Below are positions 11,387 to 21,869 of a stretch of 64,000 nucleotides of DNA, in pieces. The translations under genes and the position numbers were made by a program. The stretch covers positions 1 to 64,000 of the forward strand of contig JAKZAN010000149.1 in NCBI GenBank assembly GCA_023053545.1, given 5' to 3'. Origin of the DNA: Lepidurus packardi. Its lineage: Eukaryota; Arthropoda; Branchiopoda; Notostraca; Triopsidae. Each line of letters begins with the position of its first letter. Positions within the stretch are counted from its first letter, which is position 1. The notes beneath the pieces were generated by a model. It saw only the letters and a list, made by a program, of their open reading frames with translations, was not told where the DNA came from and made no database searches.

Positions 11387-12052
11387 ATGAGCGGAGTCCT
11401 CTTCCTCATCATCTTGTGCCTTGTCCTAGCCTATGTCCTGTATGACAACGCCCAGAGAAATCGCAGAATCGCACAAACTAGACTCAAAACATCCACTCCC
11501 TCCACCATCGCTTCTCCACAGTCAGGGTCTCTCCTCCGTAAGAACAACGACTATATTGTGGAATCTAAGATACTGGCAGACATGGCCCGCGAGAAGGCTG
11601 GGTATCTTGCCTCACCCGGCTCCGCCAGAAATAATGATAGCCTCCCTAAAGTCTCGATCCATTGGAGACCAAATGTTCCTATTCCTAGTAACCTCGCTTA
11701 GCTGCTTCGAAAATCATGTGAGTCGTTTGATTTATATTTGGTCATTAAAACAGCCGATGTGCAGCTCGCCACTGGTAGTATGACTATTTTCCAACAAATA
11801 GTATCGCCAAAAAAGACCTTCTAAGTGAAAACCTAGTAAGGCCTCCACGCAGTAATCCGTCAGCTGGGGGCGAGGATTCACATATAATCATAGTTGGGAG
11901 TGATCCGGAGCTTGAAGACATACTTACATACAGTTGCGACGATCGGCAGCGTGGTACAGTAAGAAGTAAGTATAATTAAAAACTCGAATAATGTTACGAG
12001 CTTCGAGAGCTTGGCTGACATTTTGAGTAATCTGGAGAAGCTGCTGATCTGA
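11387..12052 (+). CDS. single-pass membrane-anchored protein, unknown function
   Basis: Model with exons 11387-11717, 11765-11958 and 12008-12052 (introns 47 and 49 bases), 189 residues. Residues 2-20 are a hydrophobic anchor (SGVLFLIILCLVLAYVLY) followed by basic residues, so the rest should face the cytosol. The soluble part contains a beta-strand-like HIIIVGSDPELEDIL. The arrangement loosely recalls PEX22-type peroxisomal anchors, but this is weak. The 3' third overlaps an equally open frame on the minus strand (11888-12450), so the second and third exons are the uncertain part. Confidence 0.45.
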
Positions 12053-12450
12053 AATAAAAATGGTATATGTTCGGACTATTGTCTCTGTACACAAAAACAA
12101 ATACTAATCGGGCATCCTTTTATGTGTGGGAACGTCGCACGGAATTGTATGGGACCCTTCATAGGGAATAGGGTAATAAGACAGACTCGAACAGTTTAGC
12201 AAACCACCCGAATTAATCATATAAACATATAGAATAGTCGACCCATGAACAATATCCTGTCAAAATAATAATAGATTCAATAAAAATAGAAGTCACTCAC
12301 TTATGATGCTTTCCCTTCCTTTCCATTTACATGTTTCAAACAACGAATCTCAGAAACGTATATTCTACGTATCTCAGACTTGATGCCATTTTCTGTACAT
12401 CTTCCCTTGAAAAGCAACCTCCAAAGTGACTGACACCATGGCAATACCAT
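11888..12450 (-). CDS. possible continuation of the cyclin gene or separate small gene
   Basis: A frame of 172 residues in two exons (12301-12450 and 11888-12256; intron GTGAGT...GACAG of 44 bases). The second exon has a good hydrophobic pattern (GSTILYVYMINSGGLL; SDQQLLQITQNVSQALEARN). A 52-base intron from GTGAG near 12478 to CAG near 12427 would join this frame in phase to the cyclin-box exon upstream, so it may be the 3' part of that gene. It overlaps the 3' exons of the plus-strand membrane protein. No family is recognised. Confidence 0.35.
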
Positions 12451-12468
12451 GAATTAGAATATCTCTCA

Positions 12469-13026
12469 TCAGACTCTCACTGAGTTGCAGATATGTCCAG
12501 GAATTTAGACATGTAGATCGAAATCCATAGCATCCAAAATCTCAAACTCAGACTGGATGACTGCCTCCTTGCTATAGGGGGTGTTGTGAATCAGCAGATC
12601 TAGTTTAGGCTGTCGGCACTCATAGGTTTTGGCATAGATCCAGAACATGGCCAACGCAAAAAGATGGGCAGAAGGCACCTCCACCTTTTTAGGAGCTGCC
12701 ATGAACTTTTTAACCAGACGACTGTAAACGAATTCAGAGTCAGCACTATATTTCACGATGTGGTTAAGGTAGAAAAAGACATCGCTGACCGAGTGGAGGT
12801 CAACACAATTGTTGGTGTTGGCCGCACATCTTACAGGAGAAGAGGGCTGTTCAGATGCTCCAGAGGTGTGAGTTTCAGAAGCACATGTTTGAGGAGGAGA
12901 GTTGAGTTTGGTAGAAGGATTGTTGGGCTGGAGTTTAGAGGAGGCGGGTTTCCTGTGAGGGGTTTTCTTGATGCGGCGGGTGAGTTTGGCAGGCTGCTGG
13001 GGAAGAAGAGGGATTTATGTTTTCAT
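12469..13026 (-). CDS. cyclin-box protein
   Basis: A frame of 185 residues from ATG to the first TGA. Residues about 1-75 are a proline-rich, low-complexity head; about 85-170 match the cyclin N-terminal fold: FVYSRLVKKFMAAPK, then PSAHLFALAMFWIYAKTYE, then SKEAVIQSEFEILDAMDFDL, the helix before the usual turn into the second half. It is likely a cyclin of the transcription/PHO80-like sort rather than a mitotic cyclin, but the subclass is not clear. The C-terminal boundary is uncertain: downstream frames continue with plausible coding, either after a 52-base intron (see 11888-12450) or in another frame (12360-12480). Confidence 0.6.
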
Positions 13027-13559
13027 GGTTGACGAGGAAAGTAGTTGTTTGGTTTTGCTAGATTGGATTTGTTTTTATTGATTATCCAAAGGGGGAGAGT
13101 GCGAGGTTTATATTGTAGGATAGAAAGCAAATGCTTGTTAATCACTCTTCATATGAAAATAGCAATATCTCCTCGCTAAATGCCTGCATGCTTAATCGAA
13201 AGGCTTTTCTTTGCTAAACTCTTTGCTATATCATCAAATCGTATCTATTTGCTCTGACCTCTAGTTCTTTCACTTATTCGCCCTTCCAAGTCCATGCACG
13301 GCATCTCTTCCTCACCACGTCTCAGACCACCCTCTCACGAACAATACGACCACTGGTTCTCAACGATACTCTACCGAATCCTCGATACCATCAACTACTT
13401 CAGTAGCATCGCAATCCCTTGTTAGCTTCTATTTTAACTAAGTTGAAAGTAGTTTGTCGAGGATATTTCACAGATTTGACGCTAAACTATCAATACTTGA
13501 ACCGACAACTCTAGCAATTTATCGACAGAAATAATCGCTAACTTACCATCGCAAACTCA
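13027..13559. other. intergenic, cyclin promoter and 3' flank of the Rac gene
   Basis: About 530 bases. It contains the upstream region of the cyclin gene (minus strand) and the 3' flank of the GTPase. The only protein-like item is a 50-codon plus-strand frame at 13294-13446, listed separately. Confidence 0.5.
13294..13446 (+). CDS. doubtful small open frame
   Basis: 50 codons from ATG to TGA with a protein-like segment (HEQYDHWFSTILYRILDTI). Splicing out a short GTTAGC...AAG intron would extend it into the GTPase 3' end in antisense. No family is recognised. It may be a small gene of its own or chance in this permissive code. Confidence 0.25.
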
Positions 13560-14322
13560 TCAAATCAAGCTGCAGAAATTACATTTCCCCTCACCCCCAG
13601 ACTCTTTGCTTCCTTTGCTCGTCACCTTGCCCTTCCCACTCTTGTTCGCAATCACTGTTCGGATAGCTTACTAAAAGATCTCCTTGAGTCCTTCTTGCGT
13701 GAGGGCACTACATTCAAAGTAACGGGTCTTGAATTCCTCTTATATAATTTTCTGGGCCGTTGCTTTCTCGATAGGTGCTTCTTTGGGATCTTTTTTCTTG
13801 GCTCTCTCGCCTGCGCGCAAATCAATTTTATTACCGATAAATATTTTGGGAACGTTGGGGACGTTGTCCTGAAGTTATGGATACCACTATGTTGACATAC
13901 TCGTCAGTCTTCTAGTTGTAGGATAGATTACCTTGTTCCTAGCATTGACAAAACTAGCTGGATCCACGACCGAAAAAGTGATCAGAAAAACGTCACAGTG
14001 AGGATAGGCCAGAGGTCTCAGCCTGTTATATTATTCTTGTCCGGCAGTATCCCTGTTTCGTAGTAAGTTTATGCAAATGGAATTACCAGAGGCCCAGGTT
14101 GATGAGTTTGCCGTCTACTTTGATGGTAGCGGCATAGTTATCGAAGACAGTAGGCACATAGTCGGTGGGGAATCGATCAGTAGTGTAGCTTGGTAAACGA
14201 CAGTATGCAGTAAGATCGAGAATGAACGTTTATGGATACCTGATAAGGACACAAGTCTTGCCGACGCAGCCGTCACCCACGATGACAAGTTTGACTGACA
14301 AGGGTTACTCTGAGGAAGTCAT
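13560..14322 (-). CDS. Rho/Rac-family small GTPase
   Basis: Four exons with introns at 14189-14239, 14053-14086 and 13887-13931 (51, 34 and 45 bases); 210 residues, phases closed. All GTPase motifs are present: P-loop GDGCVGKT, switch [10 protein letters not shown], switch II DTAGQEQYNRLRPL, base-binding GNKIDLR (N where most Rho proteins have T), and ECSAL. A Rho-type insert ([16 protein letters not shown]) follows. The C-terminus has a basic stretch and ends CNFCSLI, a CaaX box (CSLI) for prenylation, so it should sit on membranes and regulate actin, phagocytosis or secretion. TAA/TAG Gln codons occur. Start confirmed by the conserved VKLVIVGDG strand about 11 residues in. Confidence 0.95.
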
Positions 14323-14424
14323 ATTACGCGATGGAGTATTTATGCGTGGATTTGGTTAATGTTTATAATATTTAGAGGCAATTATATCAAATTCTCGTCT
14401 GAAAATCGGCAAGGGATGGCCGAG

Positions 14425-15152
14425 TCATGTGATTAGAGTGACAGGAGTGGGCACTGTCACGTAGATCCACGAACAGTTAGGAGGATTCCTCCACACAAGC
14501 CCATGAGTATCCTCTCGGTTTAACCTTTCGAAGTATAGCTTGAGCTCGTCCTTGATCTTCTGATCGTAGTCCTGGGTCTCATACTTCTTTAGAATTATCA
14601 ACGCGATATTCAACACCATGAGTCCATCTGTCACGTTCTGCGAAAAGCTAAGTCAACCGTCAATAAAATTGGATTACATAGCGCCATGAACATGCCGAAT
14701 GTGGCATCGAATACCCACGTTTCGCTGCCGTTCTCCTGATAGTTCACAAAGAAAAACACGAAAACTGTGAAGGTCAGCACTGCTGTGATCCGCAGCAGAA
14801 AGTATTCTGTTTCGAACGGAAACTTTTATCTCTAACACTTAGCAGTCTTCCAAACACCATAACACATCTTATTGATCGAGTCAATCTGCTACATAACAAT
14901 GTCTCGGTAGCTAGGATTCAGCCTACGAATCATTTTTTCGTCATTCTATAGCTACTCTTCGGGGATGTCTAGGTTTTTGATACGAGGGAGGCAGCATTGG
15001 TAGCCCACAGCCGTGGTATTAGGAAGGAACACTATCCTGTTTGGGGTGGAGGCAGGCCACTTGGTGGCTGTGCGAATACTCTAGTTTCGGGTTGGAGTTC
15101 TGCTGGAGAGGGGGGAATGAGAGAAGTGATCGGGGGGTAGAAGCGCGTTCAT
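14425..15152 (-). CDS. two-pass membrane protein
   Basis: Two exons (intron 14628-14677, 50 bases), 225 residues. Cytosolic N-terminal half with a paired-Cys segment (GYQCCLPRI), then two hydrophobic hairpin-like segments (YFLLRITAVLTFTVFVFFFV and, across the splice, FGMFMALYGLMVLNIALIIL), then a soluble tail ending in VTVPTPVTLIT. The tail (KIKDELKLYFERLNRE... GLVWRNPP) loosely resembles the C-terminal region of GOLGA7/ERF4 palmitoylation cofactors, but I do not rely on this. It lies just upstream of the GTPase gene on the same strand (103 bases). Confidence 0.6.
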
Positions 15153-15304
15153 AAGGATGGGTATTCTGTGGTATTTCGTTTTTGTGTCCACTTTTCTGGA
15201 ATTCGAACTAATAACTTTCTTAAATCAGATCGATGAATACACCATTTCGCAGTAAACCCTTATCTTAATTCATATACAAACATCATAACATCATATGTCG
15301 GCTT

Positions 15305-16050
15305 TCAAAGATACAGCCTGTTCGAGTAGGCCTGCCCATTGAGCTTCTTTATCAGTCCCTTCAACACCTCTTCATGGCTGTTCAGGTTGTAGCTTCCCAA
15401 AGGTTCGTATACATTAAGACTGTCCTTCGTTACTTCGTAGTCGTCGATGACTCCGATGTAGCAAATCACTTTGGAGCAATAGATTTCTCCTTTGGCGAGA
15501 ACATCGGCTATGGGCCCGGTGAGGCTGCCTTTAAAAGGGGAGCCCAGGCATTTATCGGTCCACGAAGTTGTCTTGATGTACTGTGGGATAAATTGTTATT
15601 AGAGAATTGTTACGCGTAGATCCAGAGTTTTGTCTTCAAGATTGGCTTGGTGTTTGAAATCGATGATGATAATTCGGTCCACGCAGAAGTTTTCTTTCAG
15701 GAAATCCCCGAGGTAATACTAGAAAACCGCAGGCCGGAAAGCCTACGTAAATACAAAATACAGGTTTTCCTAGAAGTAGTAGATGTGGGCCAGAGGCATC
15801 TGCCGTTCCCGCATAAAGTTCAGATGACCGATTTGGCTACCCGAATTCAAACATGATTCGAGGAAAACGCTCGAAGGACCTAGAACCCTACAAGACGCAG
15901 GGGAGTGGAATGTAAGGGGAAGATACCATAAGAAGCGAGGAATAGAGTCTTGGCTTTGGTCACTCTGTTTTGGAACTACGTATTGAACTCAAACTGGAGA
16001 TTGGGCTGCGGCTCCTGTTCGAAGAATCGATCCTATTCAGAAATCTCCAT
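15305..16050 (-). CDS. proteasome assembly chaperone 1-like protein (weak)
   Basis: Four exons with introns at 15837-15879, 15719-15761 and 15581-15613 (43, 43, 33 bases); 208 residues and exact phase closure. Alternating strands and helices (VDRIIIIDF; CSKVICYIGVIDDYEV) and a C-terminus EEVLKGLIKKLN... fit the layout of PSMG1/PAC1, which pairs with PAC2 to build proteasome alpha rings. Identification rests on this order and length only. The minus-strand frame stays open upstream of the ATG, so a longer N-terminus is possible. Confidence 0.55.
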
Positions 16051-16335
16051 GGTGGCTGCGTTTGGCTAGATAAGATTGTAAAAAATATTTGAAATAAGAG
16101 TAAATAGTGTTATCTTAATAATGCAGGTAGATTTGATGCATTCGACGATTTCCTGCACCAAGCTGGTTAGCAACTAGAACCACTAAAAACCGGACCCATT
16201 GCAGTACCAAGGTTTTTAGCCCACTTCCTGGCCCTTTGCATACGCGTCTTTATTCGACTATTATGGCTTTTATTCTTATTCCTCCGTCCTAATATTATAA
16301 AGTAATTCCACGATAAATAGTCGCAACATCTCATC

Positions 16336-16689
16336 ATGTACAACGAACAAAACTATACTCTACCCACATACCATTCCGCCAAACTACCTAACACCACCGG
16401 CACACACTAAACTATTTTCCTCACTAAACCTTTTGAGCTCGTAACCTTCCCAAAATCTCCTGACTAGCTGGAACCTAGTCATCTTTGCGCTCTGAAACTG
16501 ACAGTGCTTCAGGCCTTGGGTACCCCGTATAAAAGTATCAAACAACATACAAGCAGCAAAGAATGCCAGCAGAATACAGGAGGTCGTTGGCAACGAAATA
16601 TAAAAAACCAAAGCAAAAAGGTATCGCCTCAAATCTAATCGAGAGTAATTGGGAGTAGCAGCGGGAACGATGGGTAGATTGTGGTTTGA
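16336..16689 (+). CDS. small unknown protein (overlapped by an antisense membrane ORF)
   Basis: A plus-strand frame of 117 residues from ATG to TGA with three reassigned Gln codons at plausible places; composition is protein-like (NYTLPTYHSAKLP; PFELVTFPKSPDQLEPSHL). On the opposite strand at 16384-16700 a frame with one good transmembrane segment (TTSCILLAFFAACMLFDTF) is also open but has no ATG. Only one is likely real; I favour the plus strand because it has a start. Confidence 0.4.
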
Positions 16690-16870
16690 GCCACAATATG
16701 GCCTGCATTTAAGAAATGGCGAATCCTTAGAATCGTTCTCCCGTTTTATTTCTTGGTTTCTTTGCAGTTTGTTTAATATTCTTATTTGATCCGTTTTCCT
16801 TCAGGTTACCTTCTGCGACTATATCGTTGAAAAATAAAAAGACCAACTTCTCCTAGTCCCTTTGGCCCCT

Positions 16871-18473
16871 ATGCCACTTGAACTTTCTCCACACTCTGAT
16901 TTCCTTCTCGAGGATCCCGCGCGTTGGGCCAATCGACTCCTAATCGACGAACAGCTCCTCTTCGACATTCAGAACACTCTCACCCTTACGCAGCCCGACA
17001 CGAAACTTGGCTTCCAATAGTCTCGATACATTTCCTAGATTTCTAGCAGTACAGCATCGACCAGCCAAACCAAGTATTCCAAATAATGAAAACATGGTTG
17101 ATTTCTACAGCTAGTTTAAGAATGGACGATATACTGGCACGAAACGACTCCGCAAAGCCAAGATCCTCGACATCTTTGAGTCTTCTATGATTGAATTCAT
17201 AGATAAAGAGTCATGTCGCTATTCCTAAGCAGGACTCCCTGAATGGAACAAGTCTCTATGGGCTGTATTCGACTGGCTAAGTAAAAATATCACATTGCTA
17301 ACCCTGCCTTCTGGTGATAGATGAGAATAGGATGTTACTCACATAATTAGTCGGACGTGCCGACGCAGACGGGGAGAGTACTAGTGTGGACGACATGTAC
17401 TTGGTGAGGTATTTCGAGGCCGACTGGGGTATGGTATAGGAACTGGTAGAAGACCAATTCGAAGCACATCAAACAGTTCTCAGAAAGTGCTGTCCTCCGA
17501 TGCGGAAAGACAACGGAGTAACATATATTTGGAAGTTGCGCTACTTTACTTGGATATCTGATATTTTAGATTTGGCTCGCAGAAACTTGAGTTTTGGAAC
17601 TGTATCCTCGATAAATTTTTCCGCAACTGCCACCAGAGCCAATCCGTGACCTCACGTCAAGGCATCACTCCCACACACACACCTATGGGGCCTTTTAAGC
17701 TACGCTCATACCTTGAAATGATTACTGGCGTCCCTGTTTTAGAGAAGAAATTATCCTAAATTTCGATGCTTTCTGAATTCCTGAGCGAATTTACTTCCAA
17801 TGCTAGTCTTACCGTGTTCCTCTAGACTTTGTGGGGCCAATCTTTCCGAGCTACTTCCATCTAGCACCTAAAGTTCACGGATTCGACGGGCAGCGACAGA
17901 TTCGAAGAGGTCATAGTGGTCTCAGGGCTGAACCTTCGCACCGCCAATAATCGCCTGATGGAGTTGTCTCTAAAAAATAAGAACCCTGAAATCTACTAAG
18001 CTTTGAGCATGCCTGTCAAACTATGGATCAATACATTGGAAAAGAATAATTGCGTGATCTTTAAGACTGAAGATCTAGTGGCTTTTGGCTTCGAGAATGT
18101 GCTGGTTTGTGTCAACGAGAGACTCCTTCTTAACAATATTGATTTGCCTATCCGAATCACTAAAGATACTAGTATCCTCATTAACAACACGAAGAGCCCT
18201 CAGATGATCTATATCCTTGTGGACCCTTTGAGATTGTTCAGCCAGAGCAAGGACTAGATCGTACAGATCCAGTTGTTCAAACTCGAAGAAGAATGCGAGT
18301 GGAAATAGATCTTGGACTTGAGTTTCAAAGTAGAAGGAGGCAAAATGGACATTGTGATTTACGAACGTGTGGAAGAGGGCCTCTACGAGCTGTGTGCGAG
18401 CGAAGCATGTAATGTGTGGGCCTGGTGGTAGAAACAGGAACTTGAGCTATGTTTCTCAGAAGAGGGCAGGTGA
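16871..18473 (+). CDS. unknown protein of 476 residues
   Basis: Four exons (16871-17073, 17111-17280, 17351-17517, 17583-18473) closing to 476 residues with TGA. N-terminal region is helical and soluble (EDPARWANRLLIDEQLLFDI), followed by SSMIEFIDKESCRYSQ, and the long last exon has a beta-rich C-terminal half (LVCVNERLLLNNIDLPIRI; MIYILVDPLRLF; KMDIVIYERVEEGLYELC). No membrane segment, signal peptide or catalytic motif is recognised. Splicing is well supported by strong GT/AG sites and by the length. Confidence 0.7.
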
Positions 18474-18933
18474 TGATGACATATTGATTTAGTGGTGTAT
18501 GAAGGTACATGAGATTGTTGTATGCCTTTCATCTATGCTTTATCCCAGCAGCTTTCATACAATAGAGTGTTTTCGGGCTTGGTGACATTACAGCCCATTC
18601 AATTAACTATCTGGCTTCCGACCCGTATTATTTTAAAACCTCATCACCAACACCTAACGCTTGACCTTATTCAACTTGCTCATTTTATGGAGTACTTCGG
18701 TAGAAGCCACTCTTGTCAGCCTCCGCGATCGCCATGGGTTTCGGTGGATCGTGGTCCCGACTCCAGAGTTTGAAGTTAGTTTTGAATTTCCGTTGCGAAA
18801 TTAAGCAGCCTAATTATAGAAATTACTTCCTACGATCGGTACGCCGAAACATTTTAGCGGCTGTCTAAAAGCTGAGATAGCACACTTATTTTATTATTTC
18901 CAATTTAAATCTGCTTTTTTCGCTTAACAAACC
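18474..18933. other. intergenic with one small minus-strand frame
   Basis: 460 bases between two plus-strand genes. A minus-strand frame (18529-18735, 68 residues, start ATGGCGATCGCGG) has a hydrophilic, protein-like sequence with four reassigned Gln codons, but no known family. Apart from that, the AT-rich part just before 18934 should be the promoter of the ubiquitin-like gene. Confidence 0.35.
18529..18735 (-). CDS. possible small protein
   Basis: ATG to TGA, 68 codons, beginning MAIAEADKSGFYRST. No intron is needed. Gln by TAA/TAG at four positions. No homologous family is recognised; antisense frames are also open, so coding status is uncertain. Confidence 0.3.
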
Positions 18934-19458
18934 ATGGAACTGCTCGTCCACACTGACACTGGCAGGATTCTTTCCGTCACTACGCATCCCCAGGACACCT
19001 TTTATCTCCTTCAGAAGAAGCTTGCCCAACAAACAGGACTACAAATCCCTGACCAGTCCCTGACCCTTGTCAATACTGCCGGTCTCGAATGTCCTTTCAG
19101 CTTCACTCATTCCACTCCTCTCAATTCTTACCAGTTCGCAGAGCCTACTTGCTATCTGCGACTCCATCGCAAGCACTCAGATGAAGGCCTGTTTATGCAG
19201 CTGTGGATATCTGTTTTCAATAAAAAACAGAAGATTAGGGTGGATGTGCCTTGTGAGGCATCAGTCGTCGACATCAAAAGAAAGGTTTTCGGGATCACGA
19301 AGATCCCTGAGAGCCAACAAAAATTATTATTCAATGGAATTGAAATGACAGGGAGTTAAGACAGGGTGACTTAGAAATACGGACTGTATGACGGGGCAAA
19401 TATCGACTTGGGGGAATGCGAATGCCGTAACTGTCCTTACCGAAACAGGTCTTATTGA
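18934..19458 (+). CDS. tandem ubiquitin-like domain protein
   Basis: An intronless frame of 174 residues. Two ubiquitin-like folds: residues 1-70 (MELLVHTDTGRILSV... LAQQTGLQIPDQSLTLVN) and about 84-160 (KIRVDVPCEASVVDIKRKVF, then IPESQQKLLFNGIEM, matching the ubiquitin pattern I-P-x-x-Q-Q-x-L-x-F-x-G). There is no C-terminal diglycine; the protein ends in a Cys-containing tail (CECRNCPYRNRSY), so it is probably a non-conjugated adaptor rather than a modifier. Two in-frame TAG/TAA Gln codons occur in the last part of the second domain. Confidence 0.75.
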
Positions 19459-19791
19459 AGAGAGCCTTTGAAGATCGAGGGAGTTAACATTGATACATGC
19501 AGTATTGGGGTGGAGGTGTGTTATGTTCTTGCTATCCAGTTCGTGTTAATTCTATTACTTTTTCTGGCTAGGGTTATGCGATTGGGCAACCTACTATTGC
19601 GGAAGGCGGGGCGGAAAATGTTAGACGCAACTGTATGAAGTGGTATTTGTCGATTTTGATCTACCCATGTCGTATACGAGCTGGCAGCTAAATAAAAAGT
19701 GTTAAGACTAAGAGGCAAATCATGTGAAGACAATTCAATCGTCTACACAGAAATTTATACATAGATCCAAACATAAACTCTTATAAGCAGC
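19459..19791. other. intergenic
   Basis: About 330 bases between the ubiquitin-like gene and SF1, both on the plus strand. No recognisable gene; the AT-rich part near 19680-19790 (AAATAAAAAGTG, TTATAAGCAG) presumably contains the terminator of the first and the promoter of the second. Confidence 0.4.
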
Positions 19792-21483
19792 ATGTAGAAG
19801 CCACACCTTCGAAATAACAATGCATTCGATACTCACCATCAACCAACCTATCCCCACTCCGATCCACATTTCACCAATAACAATGAAGCTCTCCCCAACT
19901 TTGTTGACGAGGTCAAAATCGACGGCGAAACTATCTTCACGATTCCATTCGACAAACTCCAGGAGGAGTAAGAGCTACAGCACGCAGAACGCAAGACGCG
20001 ATGGGGTGAGTTTATCATCAGAAAGCAGAAAATACATGAAGACGTGGTATTTAATCCTCTGGAGGCATTGATGAGCGGCAACTCTCTGCTTCCAATAACA
20101 CAGTTCAGCCAGGCCTAACTGGATAGCAAACTTACAGCTTACGGCAACAAGAAGAGGAAGACCAAGTAATAACCTTTGATTAGTGATTATTTTTGCAGGT
20201 GGCACGCCGACAATGAAAAAACATTTACTCCGCCCATGTTGAATTACATCGCACCCGAAATCAGTCTGGACGAAGTGGAGTACCTACTGCGACTCTATCG
20301 ACTGGATGAACTGCAGGCTCAGATGACCGAGTTTATTCCCGAAGATCCCGACATCAGATCTCCAAGTCCGTAACCTATTTACGACAAGAACGGCAAGCGC
20401 GTAAACACTCGCGAAGTGCGCAAGAAAGATACCCTCATTAAGGAAAAAAATAACCTTATTTAGGATTGTATCAAGATGAAGAAAACGTAAGTCTTTTGCT
20501 TCTACACACTCATCATTTTTTTGACTCGTAGATTTGTTCCCCCGTCGGACTACCGGCCACCCAAAAAATATAAAAAGATCTACTTGACTGACACCGCCAT
20601 GAACGATACCAATGCCAACTACATCGGCAGGATCATTGGATATAAAGGTGCCATCCAGAAGGTCATCGAGTAACGCTCCGGCTGTAAAATTGCTGTTCGC
20701 GGTCGTGGCGCCAACAACATACAAAAGGATGTTTATGATAACTACGATCGCCTCCACGTCCTAGTCACTGCTGATACTGACGAGCAGCTGGAACACGGTA
20801 TTGAGGAAATACAAAAGGTGCTCAACAATGAAGAAGATAAGGAGCTAGAGTATGCAAGAAACAGGCAGGTGCAGTTGATGCAGGGCTATTTCCCAGACAA
20901 CTATTGTGAGAATTGTCACCAGGAGGGGCATCGGGACTGGGCTTGTCCTTTCCCAAGCACGCATACCCGTAACCTGATCAAATGCAATATCTGCGGTGAA
21001 ATCAGTCACCCGACATCCGACTGTCCCCAAAAGACGCAGTTCATCTAAAACCAGCAGACCCAAAGAAAGGCCGAGATCTTTGAGACCACATACGAAAAAT
21101 TTAGAAGAGAATTAAATGGAGAAGTTTTATAGGAAACTGCTCCACGTCTACAACCTACCGGCAATCTTGCCTTTATCACAGATGCCCCCAAAAAAGACTT
21201 GCTTGCAATATAGGCAGGTCGAGAAGTATTGGCTCCTCCCCCTCCACCTTCAAATATATTGAGCATGCCTCCCTTACCGACAGCTTTCCCGATAAAGGAC
21301 GCAGTGAGGCCTTTTCAACTCCCAGCGCCATTAGGATCATTTCCTATGCCGACTGGTAATAGCCTAGGAACTACGATCATGCCGCCGAAACTGGTCAATT
21401 TGGAGCCGGCAAAACCAGTGGAGCTAACACTGCCGAAATTCGAGAATATAAACTTCAGTGGGGGCAGTGGCGAAAGAAAATGA
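19792..21483 (+). CDS. SF1: splicing factor 1 / branchpoint-binding protein
   Basis: Three exons (introns 20166-20198 and 20487-20531; 33 and 45 bases) giving 537 residues. Order: polar N-terminus; the helical region KWHADNEKTFTPPML... LDELQAQM; the conserved PSDYRPPKKYKKIYL lead-in; KH-QUA2 domain with IGRIIGYKGAIQKVIEQRSG; two CCHC zinc knuckles (CENCHQEGHRDWAC and CNICGEISHPTSDC); a proline-rich C-terminus (APPPPPSNILSMPPLP). SF1/BBP binds the intron branch point and hands over to U2AF and U2 snRNP. ATG at 19792 is immediately followed by TAG read as Gln. Relevant context: this genome has extremely short introns, so its branch-point recogniser works in unusually tight spacing. Confidence 0.93.
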
Positions 21484-21869
21484 GTATATAGAGTATTGTT
21501 GTGATGAAAAGATGATGGGTTTGAGGATGAGCGGGAAAGAGTTTTTGAAATGTTGAGGAATAAGTAAATTGTTTGATAGAGATGCGTGGCTGAGCCTAGG
21601 GGATAAAACAAAGAATAGGGGTGGAGAGAACGAGGAAGGGTGTGTTGAGAAAAATAGAAGTTGGGATTGTGTGTGTATCTATTTGGAACAATGGAAATAT
21701 TATGAGAATGGATGGATTGGTTATGCGTGGCTTCTGCGCAAATAGAACCTTCGAAGAGTCGCAGAAAAGAATCTTTTATCCACTATTAATAGAAAACCCT
21801 TTTTCAGCACCCATACATTGTACTCAAATACTTCAATTTACTCTTTTCTATTTCCCAACTAATTCAAGC
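21484..21869. other. intergenic, promoter of the heptad-repeat gene
   Basis: 386 bases. Nothing protein-like apart from an in-frame upstream extension of the next gene lacking a signal sequence. Likely 3' flank of SF1 and promoter of the gene at 21870. Confidence 0.4.

Noticed and set aside
16384..16700. Minus-strand frame with one transmembrane segment
   Set aside because: No ATG in frame and runs without TGA into the next gene; overlaps a plus-strand frame with a start. Kept only as an alternative in that entry.
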